Both the position numbers and the translations under genes were made by a program. DNA of 50,110 nt, taken from assembly GCF_001673635.1 (NCBI RefSeq), contig NZ_LZMH01000072.1, forward strand, positions 1 to 50,110, written 5' to 3'. The notes under the pieces are model-generated. The model was not told where the DNA came from and made no database searches. It saw only the letters and a program-made list of their open reading frames with translations. Of the stretch, positions 33,253-39,913 are shown piece by piece. The DNA is from Mycobacterium asiaticum (GTDB lineage Bacteria; Actinomycetota; Actinomycetes; Mycobacteriales; Mycobacteriaceae). The stretch's first letter is position 1. Every line of letters begins with the position of its first letter.

Positions 33253-33480
33253 CTACCAGATGGCCGCAATGCCGGCGTCCGCGAAGGACAGCGCCCCGGC
33301 GATGACGAACAGTGCTCGCGTGACTGGCTCACCCGAGCTGCGTTGCCGGGCACTGCCCATACCTAGGACACCGCCCAACGCCACCAGGATCACCAGCTTG
33401 ACGCCGAACTTGGGATAGTTCAGGACTACCCCGGTCGGCCAGGGCGCGGCCAGGATCAGGCCGGTCAGCAGCGACCGCAA
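33253..33480 (-). pseudogene. Truncated membrane-protein fragment
   Basis: 75 codons encoding SLLTGLILAAPWPTGVVLNYPKFGVKLVILVALGGVLGM ... RALFVIAGALSFADAGIAAIW. It has two to three hydrophobic segments and reads like the C-terminal half of a larger small-helix membrane protein. There is no ATG or GTG; the only start-like codon is a TTG immediately preceded by a stop, and no ribosome binding site is seen. Eighteen bases upstream of its first codon lies palindromic element copy C. I read it as a gene whose 5' part was lost at this junction. An intact tiny membrane protein is less likely. Confidence 0.5.
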
Positions 33481-33498
33481 GAGTCACGGTTCATTGCG

Positions 33499-33556
33499 CG
33501 AGCAGACGCAAAAGCCCCCGAACGCGCGGCGTGTCGGGGGCGTTCGCGTCTGCTCG
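33499..33556. repeat. Palindromic element, copy C
   Basis: The outer arms CGAGCAGACGC (33499-33509) and GCGTCTGCTCG (33546-33556) are perfect. Inside, AGCCCCCGA pairs with TCGGGGGCG after a short mismatch. It belongs to the same family as copies A and B but is the least perfect. Confidence 0.7.
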
Positions 33557-33660
33557 GCACAGGGTCGGCAGGGGCACCGCGCCGCCCCGCCCCGCCAGTC
33601 AAAGGCGAGGCAACCGAATTTGCCACCACCATTGTCCGACGGAGAAGGTACACGTCAGTC

Positions 33661-33846
33661 CCGCCAAGCCCAACTCAAGTAATTTGCTAATCAATAGCGC
33701 ACGCCACAGTAATCACATCTGTTGCACTTTTTAGGTTATTGCGTGATCTTGGTGCTGTATATGCAGGTCAGCCCACATTTTCGTTAATCCGTGATTAGCG
33801 CCACAAATTTTGATTTCCTATTCATAATTTGGGTAGCGTCCGGCTC
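33661..33846. other. AT-rich intergenic stretch
   Basis: About 186 bases, with the last 120 near 40% GC in a genome of about two-thirds GC. It has several A/T runs and an 8-bp inverted pair GCTAATCA (33686-33693) / TGATTAGC (33792-33799). No frame in it looks coding. It ends at the NlpC/P60-type gene and probably holds its regulatory region, or a junction of acquired DNA. Confidence 0.5.
33834..33839 (+). promoter_or_regulatory. -10 box of the NlpC/P60-type gene
   Basis: TAGCGT ends seven bases before the ATG at 33847, so that ATG is preferred over the TTG at 33829, which would sit upstream of the transcript start. Confidence 0.6.
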
Positions 33847-34416
33847 ATGATTGGTCTAGCAACGCTATTGGCGCTCGTTAACCAGGTTTCCGGGACGCCC
33901 TATATTCCCGGTGGCGATTCGCCGGCCGGTACCGATTGCTCGGGACTGGCTTCCTGGGTGGCAAACGCCGCGGTCGAGCGGCCGGTGTTCGGTAGCCGGT
34001 TCAACACGGGTAACGAAGAAGCCGCCTTGGCGGCCCGCGGCTTCCAGTACGGGACCGCGCCCAACGCCTTGGTGATCGGCTGGAACGGTGGTCACACGGC
34101 CGTCACCCTGCCGGACGGCACGCCGGTGTCCAGCGGCGAGGGCGGTGGCGTCCGAGTCGGCGGCGCTGGCGCCTACCAGGCAGGATTCACCCACCACATG
34201 TTCCTGCCGATGGACCTTGACCTGCCAGAAGGCGAGCTGCCGGCACCCGAGGCGCCCGTCGAACTCGTCGATGCCGTCGCTCCCGCCCCGGCTCCCGAGG
34301 TTGCGCCGCCCGCCCCCGAGTTCGCCTCACCGGCACCCGAACCGGCGCCCGAAATGGCACCGGAACCCGCGCCCGAACCCGCCGCGCCCGGCGACCCGGG
34401 AATGGCGGACGCATAA
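33847..34416 (+). CDS. NlpC/P60 (C40)-type cysteine peptidase with Pro/Ala/Glu-rich tail
   Basis: 189 residues. Residues ~1-120 form a small papain-like domain: LLALVNQVSGTPYIPGGDSPAGTDCSGLASWVANAA with catalytic C31 in the TDCSG motif, and GWNGGHTAVTLPDGTP with His83. The family cleaves peptidoglycan stem peptides or related amides. A short hydrophobic N-terminus is present but is not a convincing signal peptide, so export is unclear. Residues ~130-189 are repeats of PAPE/PEPA type, disordered. No SH3 or other wall-binding domain is seen. The start is set by the leaderless promoter box. An AT-rich region precedes it and a hairpin follows. Confidence 0.78.
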   Translation: MIGLATLLALVNQVSGTPYIPGGDSPAGTDCSGLASWVANAAVERPVFGSRFNTGNEEAALAARGFQYGTAPNALVIGWNGGHTAVTLPDGTPVSSGEGGGVRVGGAGAYQAGFTHHMFLPMDLDLPEGELPAPEAPVELVDAVAPAPAPEVAPPAPEFASPAPEPAPEMAPEPAPEPAAPGDPGMADA

Positions 34417-34449
34417 CCAGACCGACACGCACTGACTAAATTCAGCTAA

Positions 34450-34496
34450 CGCCCGGATGGCGTATTGTGGGCTGCCTCACAATGCGCCGCCGGGCG
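34450..34496. terminator. Hairpin after the NlpC/P60-type gene
   Basis: The arms run over 34450-34469 and 34478-34496: CGCCCGG pairs with CCGGGCG and GGCGTATTGTG with CACAATGCGCC, with one G-T pair and a small bulge. The loop is eight bases. It lies 34 bases after the stop and is followed by TGATTTGTGT. Confidence 0.6.
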
Positions 34497-34561
34497 TGAT
34501 TTGTGTCAATAATCGATTGCCCGACCAAGAATTCCGCGCCTTCCGAATACCTGTGTATTTC

Positions 34562-34587
34562 GCATGAATTGACTGTTCAATTCATGC
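34562..34587. promoter_or_regulatory. 26-bp AT-rich palindrome upstream of osmC-like gene
   Basis: GCATGAATTGA and TCAATTCATGC are perfect 11-bp arms around a 4-base centre, 70 bases before the OsmC start. The GAATTGA...TCAATTC core is reminiscent of MarR/OhrR-type boxes, which often control OsmC/Ohr genes. This likeness is by eye only. Confidence 0.5.
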
Positions 34588-34657
34588 TGAGCCGTAGCCT
34601 CGATGAACGCCGACTGCTCTTACTACGATGGGCCGACACCAGCCGATAGGAGCGTCT

Positions 34658-35170
34658 ATGCCCACCTCGACCACCCACCTGGGCGGCGTCATCAGCGCCA
34701 CCCAAGATGCAGTTGCCGTGGACAAGGCGAACGCGCAGGTAGTGTTCCGGGCGTCGGCTACCGCCCACGACGCGGTGGCCAGCACCGTCAGCCTCGGTCC
34801 ATATCGTGTCGAGGTCGACGAGCCGCCGCTGCTCGGCGGCGAAGGCAAAGCCCCGAACCCGGTCGAGTACTACCTCGCCTCGCTGTTGTCCTGCCAGATC
34901 GTGACCTGGCGCTTCTATGCCGAGAAGCTCGGCATCGCGGTCGACGAGATCGCCGCCCACGCCGAGGGCGACCTCGACGTGCGGGGGTTCTTCGGGCTGG
35001 ACGACAGCGTCCGCGCCGGGTTCGGCGAAGTCCGAGTGGTGGTCAAGGTCAAAGGTCCCGAATCGCTCGAGCGTTACCGCGAGCTGCAAGACGCCGTCGA
35101 CGCGCACTGTCCGGTGCTGGATCTGACCCGCAATCCCACGCCGGTGAGCACGCGCGTGGAGCTCGCCTGA
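34658..35170 (+). CDS. OsmC/Ohr-family peroxiredoxin-like protein
   Basis: 170 residues from the ATG at 34658 with TAGGAG six bases upstream. The OsmC fold is clear: GPYRVEVDEPPLLGGEGKAPNPVEYYLASLLSCQIVTW with the first redox Cys at 79, then the central helix and VDAHCPVLDLTRNPTPV with the second Cys at 151. Family members reduce organic hydroperoxides through this Cys pair. The Glu in NPVEYYLASLL matches the OsmC motif that activates the Cys. An operator-like palindrome lies upstream. The stop codon lies inside a small inverted repeat (GCCTGA/TCAGGC, 35165-35178), and the next gene starts after 25 bases. Confidence 0.9.
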   Translation: MPTSTTHLGGVISATQDAVAVDKANAQVVFRASATAHDAVASTVSLGPYRVEVDEPPLLGGEGKAPNPVEYYLASLLSCQIVTWRFYAEKLGIAVDEIAAHAEGDLDVRGFFGLDDSVRAGFGEVRVVVKVKGPESLERYRELQDAVDAHCPVLDLTRNPTPVSTRVELA

Positions 35171-35183
35171 CTTCAGGCGCACG

Positions 35184-35189
35184 TAACGT
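35184..35189 (+). promoter_or_regulatory. -10 box of the antibiotic-biosynthesis-monooxygenase gene
   Basis: TAACGT ends six bases before the GTG at 35196, so this gene has its own leaderless promoter besides any read-through from osmC. Confidence 0.55.
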
Positions 35190-35195
35190 GGCGAT

Positions 35196-35519
35196 GTGAT
35201 CTTCATCGTCGTCAAGTTCCAAACCAAACCCGAATGGACCGAGCGCTGGCCGGACTTGGTCGCGTCGTTCACCGAGGCAACCCGCGCCGAAGAGGGCAAC
35301 CTGTGGTTCGAGTGGTCGCGCAGCCTGGCCAATCCCGCCGAATACGTGCTCATCGAGGCATTCCGGGACGATGACGCCGGCGGCCTGCACGTCAACAGCG
35401 ATCACTTCAAGAGGGCGATGCAGGAACTGCCCAAGGCTCTGGTGGCCACTCCCAAAATCATCAGCCAGACCCTCGACGCGACCGGCTGGTCGGAGATCGC
35501 CGAAATGACCGTCAGTTGA
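35196..35519 (+). CDS. ABM-fold putative quinol monooxygenase (Rv1117-like)
   Basis: 107 residues, the size I recall for Rv1117. The antibiotic-biosynthesis-monooxygenase fold is visible as MIFIVVKFQTKPEWTERWPDLVASFTEATRAEEGNLWFEWSRSLANPAEYVLIEAFRDDDAG, then the dimer-type HFKRAMQELPKAL. Such small ferredoxin-like dimers oxidise quinols without cofactors or act as haem-degrading relatives. No haem-ligand pattern is obvious. The 3' end overlaps the convergent Rv1118c-like gene by eight bases. Confidence 0.85.
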   Translation: MIFIVVKFQTKPEWTERWPDLVASFTEATRAEEGNLWFEWSRSLANPAEYVLIEAFRDDDAGGLHVNSDHFKRAMQELPKALVATPKIISQTLDATGWSEIAEMTVS

Positions 35520-36204
35520 CGACGGAGATCTCCTTGCCCAGCTCATACCCCGGCGCCAACGGCAGCGTGTCTCCGCTCCAGAACTTGCCGGGGTCGAACC
35601 AGCTGGTGTCCTTGTCGGTCACCAGCAAGCCCATCTCCTCGTAGGTGATCGCCACGGTCTCGGCGCAATAGGCCGTCTCCAGGCCCATCTTGCGCTGCGC
35701 CGCTCTGCGTCGTTCGGTTCGTTCTTGAACCTTCTTCTCCACCACGGGAATTCCGCGGAACCAGTCATTGATGGTGGGCAGCCGACCACGGAGCCAGCGC
35801 CCGGTCAGCCGCGCGGTAGTGGGAAACGCCGTGCCGTTCATCCGGGCGATCACCCGCAACAGTTCGTTCTCCTGCTCGCGGTTGGCGTACGGCGTCAACT
35901 GCCGAAACCAGCACCGCTGGTGATAACGCTCCGTCCACCGGTGGAACACCTGCCGGGCGTCGTTGAGTTGGACGCCGCGGTGATTGGTTCCGGTCCACAT
36001 GTCGACCAGCTTGTCGCCCAGTTCGGCATGCCAGATCAGCGGCGGGAGGTCGTCGATGGCCACCGTCATTCCGACGTGATTCACCGGGGCGTTGGTCAAC
36101 GTCTGGATGGCCCGGTCTGGTCCGGAAACCCCACGGAACAGCCACAGGTCACCGGTCCGCGTTTCGGCCAGCACTTGATCCAAGGTGAGCGTGCTCGAGT
36201 TCAC
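35512..36204 (-). CDS. Permuted papain-fold (YiiX/YaeF-like) hydrolase, Rv1118c-like
   Basis: 230 residues from a GTG set by a TAGAGT box six bases upstream. The N-terminal segment GDLWLFRGVSGPDRAIQTLTNAPVNHVGMTVAID has the His (H43) of the circularly permuted NlpC/P60 fold. The Cys (C180) lies near the other end in GLETAYCAETVAITYEEMGLL, as expected for that permutation. The D(L/M)W...TGTNHRGVQL middle fits YiiX-type amidases. The target is unknown; relatives cut peptide or lipid-amide bonds. No signal peptide. Family assignment is from motifs by eye. Confidence 0.7.
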   Translation of the reverse strand: MNSSTLTLDQVLAETRTGDLWLFRGVSGPDRAIQTLTNAPVNHVGMTVAIDDLPPLIWHAELGDKLVDMWTGTNHRGVQLNDARQVFHRWTERYHQRCWFRQLTPYANREQENELLRVIARMNGTAFPTTARLTGRWLRGRLPTINDWFRGIPVVEKKVQERTERRRAAQRKMGLETAYCAETVAITYEEMGLLVTDKDTSWFDPGKFWSGDTLPLAPGYELGKEISVVN

Positions 36205-36210
36205 CAGAGC

Positions 36211-36240
36211 ACTCTAAGCAGAGATCGGCGGCGTTAGCCT
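36211..36240. promoter_or_regulatory. Second head-to-head leaderless promoter pair
   Basis: Minus-strand TAGAGT (36211-36216) lies six bases before the GTG at 36204. Plus-strand TAGCCT (36235-36240) lies six bases before the ATG at 36247. The two boxes are separated by 18 bases, the same gap as at 30376-30393. Confidence 0.6.
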
Positions 36241-36246
36241 GTGCTG

Positions 36247-36450
36247 ATGCGCAACATTTGGAAGTGGGTCGGGTTGGCCGGTGTCGCCGGTGTGGTCGCC
36301 GGTGGTGCGCTGGTGGTGCGCGATCAGCGTAAACGGCGGGCGTATACGCCCGACGAGATCCGGGCTCGATTGCACCAGCGGCTGGCCGAGACCGACGCCG
36401 GCGGTTACGACTCGGGTCCGGAATCGGCCTCGACGGCGAACAACCGGTAA
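36247..36450 (+). CDS. Small single-pass membrane protein
   Basis: 67 residues from ATG 36247; a GTG at 36241 would begin directly after the -10 box and is less likely. One membrane helix (WKWVGLAGVAGVVAGGALVV, ~5-24) is followed by a basic stretch (RDQRKRRAYTPDEIRARLHQRL) and a polar tail. The positive-inside rule places the tail in the cytosol. Function is unknown. The last 46 bases overlap the 3' end of the cyclase gene on the other strand. Confidence 0.7.
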   Translation: MRNIWKWVGLAGVAGVVAGGALVVRDQRKRRAYTPDEIRARLHQRLAETDAGGYDSGPESASTANNR

Positions 36451-37226
36451 GTTCCAGAGAACCCTTTCAACTCGGCTTCGCGGCCGTCGTCGAAACCGAT
36501 CCCGTCGCACTCCGCAACGGCATCCCGCACCGGCTCACTCACCAGAATCTGACCGCCCTCCGCCTGCGCGGCAACTCGGGCCGCCATCGCGACGTTGCGG
36601 CCGAACAGGTCGTCACCGCGGCGCACCGAGCGGCCCATGTGGATCCCGATACGTACCCGAATATCGTGGTGCCGCTTGCGTTTTGCATCTCTGTCCAACG
36701 CTTCCTGGATGTCGATGCCACACCGCACCGCGTGCTCGGCGCGGGAGAAGGCGACCATGTACCCGTCGCCCTGGCTCTTGACGATGTGCCCCTCGCGCTT
36801 GCGCACCCGCTCCTGAACCAATTTGTCATGCGCGCCAATAAGTTTGACCCAGGCGCGGTCGCCGATCCGCTCGTTGAGGGCGGTGGACTCCTCGATGTCG
36901 GAGAACAGAATCACCACCCGCCCGTCCGGAGTCACCCGCGCCAGATCGGGTCGTTCGACCTCCGCCCAGTCGGCGAGATCCTCTATCGAGCTGCGTACCA
37001 CGGCGCCGAAGCCTTCCTTGCGCATCAGGTTGGCGGTGTTCCACAGCGTCTTGACCGTCTCCCGGCTACCCGACCAGATTCGGCGCCCCACGTCGGTCTG
37101 TTGCCGCAACTCGTCGAGTTCCGCACGAGCGCGCTTGAGCAGCACCGCTAGCGTGACGAGCCCGGCGGCCTCAAGGGCCGCCAGGCCGGCAAGGGCGTAA
37201 AGGGTCAGGTGAAGCGGATCGCTCAT
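36405..37226 (-). CDS. Class III adenylate cyclase, intact Rv1120c/Ma1120-type
   Basis: 273 residues. One N-terminal membrane helix (~8-30, TLYALAGLAALEAAGLVTLAVLL), a helical linker, and a cyclase domain from ~103. The catalytic set is complete: metal Asp 110 in VILFSDIEEST, Lys 150 and Asp 154 in HIVKSQGDGY, Asp at ~205-206, Asn 211 and Arg 217 in DDLFGRNVAMAARVA. The equivalent in M. tuberculosis, Rv1120c, is regarded as a truncated pseudogene, while the M. avium orthologue Ma1120 is a studied adenylate cyclase. Divergent from zwf with 139 bases between; overlaps the small membrane gene tail to tail. Confidence 0.92.
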   Translation of the reverse strand: MSDPLHLTLYALAGLAALEAAGLVTLAVLLKRARAELDELRQQTDVGRRIWSGSRETVKTLWNTANLMRKEGFGAVVRSSIEDLADWAEVERPDLARVTPDGRVVILFSDIEESTALNERIGDRAWVKLIGAHDKLVQERVRKREGHIVKSQGDGYMVAFSRAEHAVRCGIDIQEALDRDAKRKRHHDIRVRIGIHMGRSVRRGDDLFGRNVAMAARVAAQAEGGQILVSEPVRDAVAECDGIGFDDGREAELKGFSGTYRLFAVEADSGPES

Positions 37227-37365
37227 GCGGCCATCCTCTCAAGGCGGCTCCTCAGGACGGCCTGGAGTCCTCCTTGTCGGGCGAATCTGCGATGTCTAGG
37301 GTTGAGTTTGGTCGCCGTGGGGAAGCAGTCTCTAGAAGCCAATTTGACGTCCTGGAGGTGGGGGA

Positions 37366-38769
37366 TTGGCCGACGGCGAATGCGACGACTCAGATGTGTT
37401 TGTGATCTTCGGCCTCACCGGCGATCTGGCGCGAAAAATGACGTTCCGCGCGCTGTACCGGTTGGAGAGCCGTGAGCTGCTGGATTGTCCGATCCTGGGT
37501 GTCGCGAGCGACGAGCTTTCGGCGGACAAGTTGGTCGCACTTGCCCGGGAAGCCCTCGACGACGCCGGCGAGACGGTTGACGACGCAACGTTCGACCGGC
37601 TAACAGACCGGTTGTCCTATCTGCACGGGGACGTCACCGACCGCGGGCTTTACCGGGAGTTTTCCGAACGCATCAAGTCCGCGCGGCGGCCGTTGTTCTA
37701 CTTGGAGATGCCACCGTCGTTGTTCGCCCCGATCGTGGAGAACCTCGGCGAGGTCGGACTGCTGGAGCACGCGCGGGTGGCGGTGGAGAAGCCGTTCGGC
37801 CACGACTACGAGTCCGCGTGCAAGCTCAACACCCGATTGCGCGCGGTGCTGGACGAGAAGCAGATCATGCGGGTGGACCACTTCCTGGGTAAGCAGCCCG
37901 TCGCCGAACTCGAGTTCCTGCGCTTCGCGAACATCGCCCTGGCCAGACTGTGGGACCGCGACAGCGTCGCCGCTATCCAGATCACCATGGGCGAGAACTT
38001 CGGCGTAGAGACCCGCGGCAAGTTCTACGACGCCGTCGGCGCGCTGCGCGATGTGGTGCAGAACCATCTGCTGCAAGTTCTTGCGCTGGTGGCGATGGAG
38101 CCGCCGGTCGGGCCCAACGCCGACGACCTGAATGACAAGAAGGCCGAGGTGTTGCGTGCCATTACGGCATTGCAGCCCGAACAGTGCGTCCGCGGTCAGT
38201 ACCGCGGCTACACCGATATTCCGGAAGTTTCCGAGGATTCGCAGACCGAGACCTTCGTCGCGCTGCGCACCGAGATCGACAACTGGCGTTGGGCCGGGGT
38301 GCCGGTATTCCTGCGGGCCGGAAAGTGCTTGCCCGAGAAGGTCACCGAGGTACGGCTGTTGCTGCGGCGCACTCCCGGCCTGTGTTTCCTGCCGGTGGCC
38401 AAACCCGCCGAGCCCAATCAGATCGTGCTACGCATCGACCCGGAACCCGGTATGCGCCTGCAGCTTTCAGGAAAAGTTGACGACGGCTGGCATGACGTGC
38501 ATCTGGACTCCTCGTTCGCCGAGGATCTCGGCGAACCGGAACGGCCCTACGAGCGCTTGTTTCACTCCGCGTTGACCGGCGACCATCAGCACTTCGCCCG
38601 GATAGACAGCATCGAACACACGTGGCGCATCGTCCAGCCGCTGTTGGACAATCCCGGTGAAATCCATCCCTACGATTGCGACACCTGGGGACCGGACGCC
38701 GCGGACGCGCTGCTGGAAGGCCACCACCCCTGGCAAGAGCCGTGGATGCCCGAGAACTCGGGCAAGTGA
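37366..38769 (+). CDS. zwf: Glucose-6-phosphate dehydrogenase
   Basis: 467 residues from a TTG with GGAGGTGGGGG just upstream; no ATG or GTG exists in frame nearby. It oxidises glucose-6-phosphate to 6-phosphogluconolactone and makes NADPH. The nucleotide-binding GLTGDLARKM (~16-25) and the active-site RVDHFLGKQPVAELEFLRF (~168, catalytic His in DHFLGK) are intact, as is EKPFGHD before it. Matches Zwf1 (Rv1121). The gnd gene begins 13 bases after its stop, so the first and third steps of the oxidative pentose phosphate pathway are co-transcribed. Confidence 0.96.
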   Translation: MADGECDDSDVFVIFGLTGDLARKMTFRALYRLESRELLDCPILGVASDELSADKLVALAREALDDAGETVDDATFDRLTDRLSYLHGDVTDRGLYREFSERIKSARRPLFYLEMPPSLFAPIVENLGEVGLLEHARVAVEKPFGHDYESACKLNTRLRAVLDEKQIMRVDHFLGKQPVAELEFLRFANIALARLWDRDSVAAIQITMGENFGVETRGKFYDAVGALRDVVQNHLLQVLALVAMEPPVGPNADDLNDKKAEVLRAITALQPEQCVRGQYRGYTDIPEVSEDSQTETFVALRTEIDNWRWAGVPVFLRAGKCLPEKVTEVRLLLRRTPGLCFLPVAKPAEPNQIVLRIDPEPGMRLQLSGKVDDGWHDVHLDSSFAEDLGEPERPYERLFHSALTGDHQHFARIDSIEHTWRIVQPLLDNPGEIHPYDCDTWGPDAADALLEGHHPWQEPWMPENSGK

Positions 38770-38782
38770 GGAGCGAAAAACT

Positions 38783-39805
38783 ATGCAGCTGGGCATGATT
38801 GGTCTGGGCCGGATGGGCGCCAACATCGTGCGCCGCGTGGCCAAGGGCGGGCACGAGTGCGTGGTCTACGATCACAGCCCTGACGCGGTCGAGGCCATGG
38901 CCGGCGAGGACAACGTCACCGGTGTCTCCTCGCTGGCCGAGCTGCGGGACAAGCTCACCGCTCCGCGCGTGGTTTGGGTGATGGTGCCCGCGGGGACCAT
39001 CACGACCGGGGTGATCGACGAACTGGCCGAGACCCTCGAGTCCGGCGACATCGTGATCGACGGCGGCAACTCCTATTACCGCGACGACATCCGGCACGCG
39101 GAGACGTTGTCCAAGAACGGCATCCGGCTGCTGGACTGCGGTACCAGCGGCGGGGTGTGGGGCCGCGAACGCGGTTACTGCCTGATGATCGGTGGTGATT
39201 CGGACGCCTTCGACCACGCTGAGCCGATCTTCGCCACCGTCGCGCCGGGTGTCGATGCGGCGCCCCGCACGCCGGGTCGCGAGGGTGAGGTCGCGCCAGC
39301 CGAGCAGGGGTACCTGTACTGCGGGCCGGCCGGCGCGGGTCACTTCGTCAAGATGGTGCACAACGGAATTGAGTACGGGATGATGGCCTCACTGGCCGAG
39401 GGCCTGAACATTCTGCGCAACGCCGACATCGGCACTCGCGTCGAGCAGGGCGACGCCGAAACCGCGCCGCTGTCGAATCCCGAGTTCTACCAGTACAACT
39501 TCGACATTCCCGACGTCGCCGAAGTGTGGCGCCGGGGCAGCGTCATCGGCTCGTGGCTGCTGGATCTGACCGCCAGCGCGCTGCGTGAATCGCCCGATCT
39601 CAAGGAGTTCTCCGGACGCGTGTCGGATTCAGGCGAAGGCCGGTGGACATCCATCGCGGCGATCGACGAGGGTGTTCCCGCGCCGGTGCTCACGACCGCG
39701 CTGCAGTCCCGCTTCGCCTCCCGCGACCTCGACGATTTTGCGAACAAGGCACTGTCGGCGATGCGCAAGCAGTTCGGCGGCCACGCCGAGAAACCGGCCA
39801 ACTAG
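38783..39805 (+). CDS. gnd: 6-phosphogluconate dehydrogenase (decarboxylating), short type
   Basis: 340 residues from ATG 38783 with GAGGAG overlapping the zwf stop. It converts 6-phosphogluconate to ribulose-5-phosphate. The dinucleotide motif MIGLGRMGANIVRRV and the substrate motif DGGNSYYRDDIRH are intact, followed by GTSGGVWGRERGYCLMIGG and the Lys/Asn region FVKMVHNGIEYGMM. The ~340-residue length marks the short (GndA/YqeC-like) class, as for M. tuberculosis Gnd2 (Rv1122), rather than the ~480-residue type. It is followed by a hairpin and tandem repeats before the convergent bpoB-type gene. Confidence 0.95.
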   Translation: MQLGMIGLGRMGANIVRRVAKGGHECVVYDHSPDAVEAMAGEDNVTGVSSLAELRDKLTAPRVVWVMVPAGTITTGVIDELAETLESGDIVIDGGNSYYRDDIRHAETLSKNGIRLLDCGTSGGVWGRERGYCLMIGGDSDAFDHAEPIFATVAPGVDAAPRTPGREGEVAPAEQGYLYCGPAGAGHFVKMVHNGIEYGMMASLAEGLNILRNADIGTRVEQGDAETAPLSNPEFYQYNFDIPDVAEVWRRGSVIGSWLLDLTASALRESPDLKEFSGRVSDSGEGRWTSIAAIDEGVPAPVLTTALQSRFASRDLDDFANKALSAMRKQFGGHAEKPAN

Positions 39806-39820
39806 CGGCGCGCCCGGGCC

Positions 39821-39880
39821 GCCGAGAGTGCAATGCGCGACGGGTCGGCGGCGTGTCGCGTCGGGAATTGCACACTCGGC
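39821..39880. terminator. Hairpin between gnd and the bpoB-type gene
   Basis: GCCGAGAGTGCAA (39821-39833) pairs with TTGCACACTCGGC (39868-39880) with one mismatch, and CGCGAC pairs with GTCGCG inside. Sited between convergent genes, it could stop transcription from both sides. Confidence 0.6.
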
Positions 39881-39913
39881 ACACTCGGCACACTCGACGC
39901 TCGACACGCTCGG
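39871..39913. repeat. Tandem ~9-bp repeats
   Basis: CACACTCGG occurs twice, then CACACTCGA, a 7-mer CGCTCGA and CACGCTCGG, ending at the base before the bpoB-type stop codon. The first unit is part of the hairpin right arm. Possibly a slippage product of that arm. Confidence 0.65.

Noticed and set aside
33494..33734. Small plus-strand frames through palindrome C
   Set aside because: They are made by the palindrome and GC-rich flanks, have no start signal and no protein features.
39871..39913. CRISPR-like short repeats
   Set aside because: Units are about 9 bp with no spacers, so this is a tandem repeat and not a CRISPR array.
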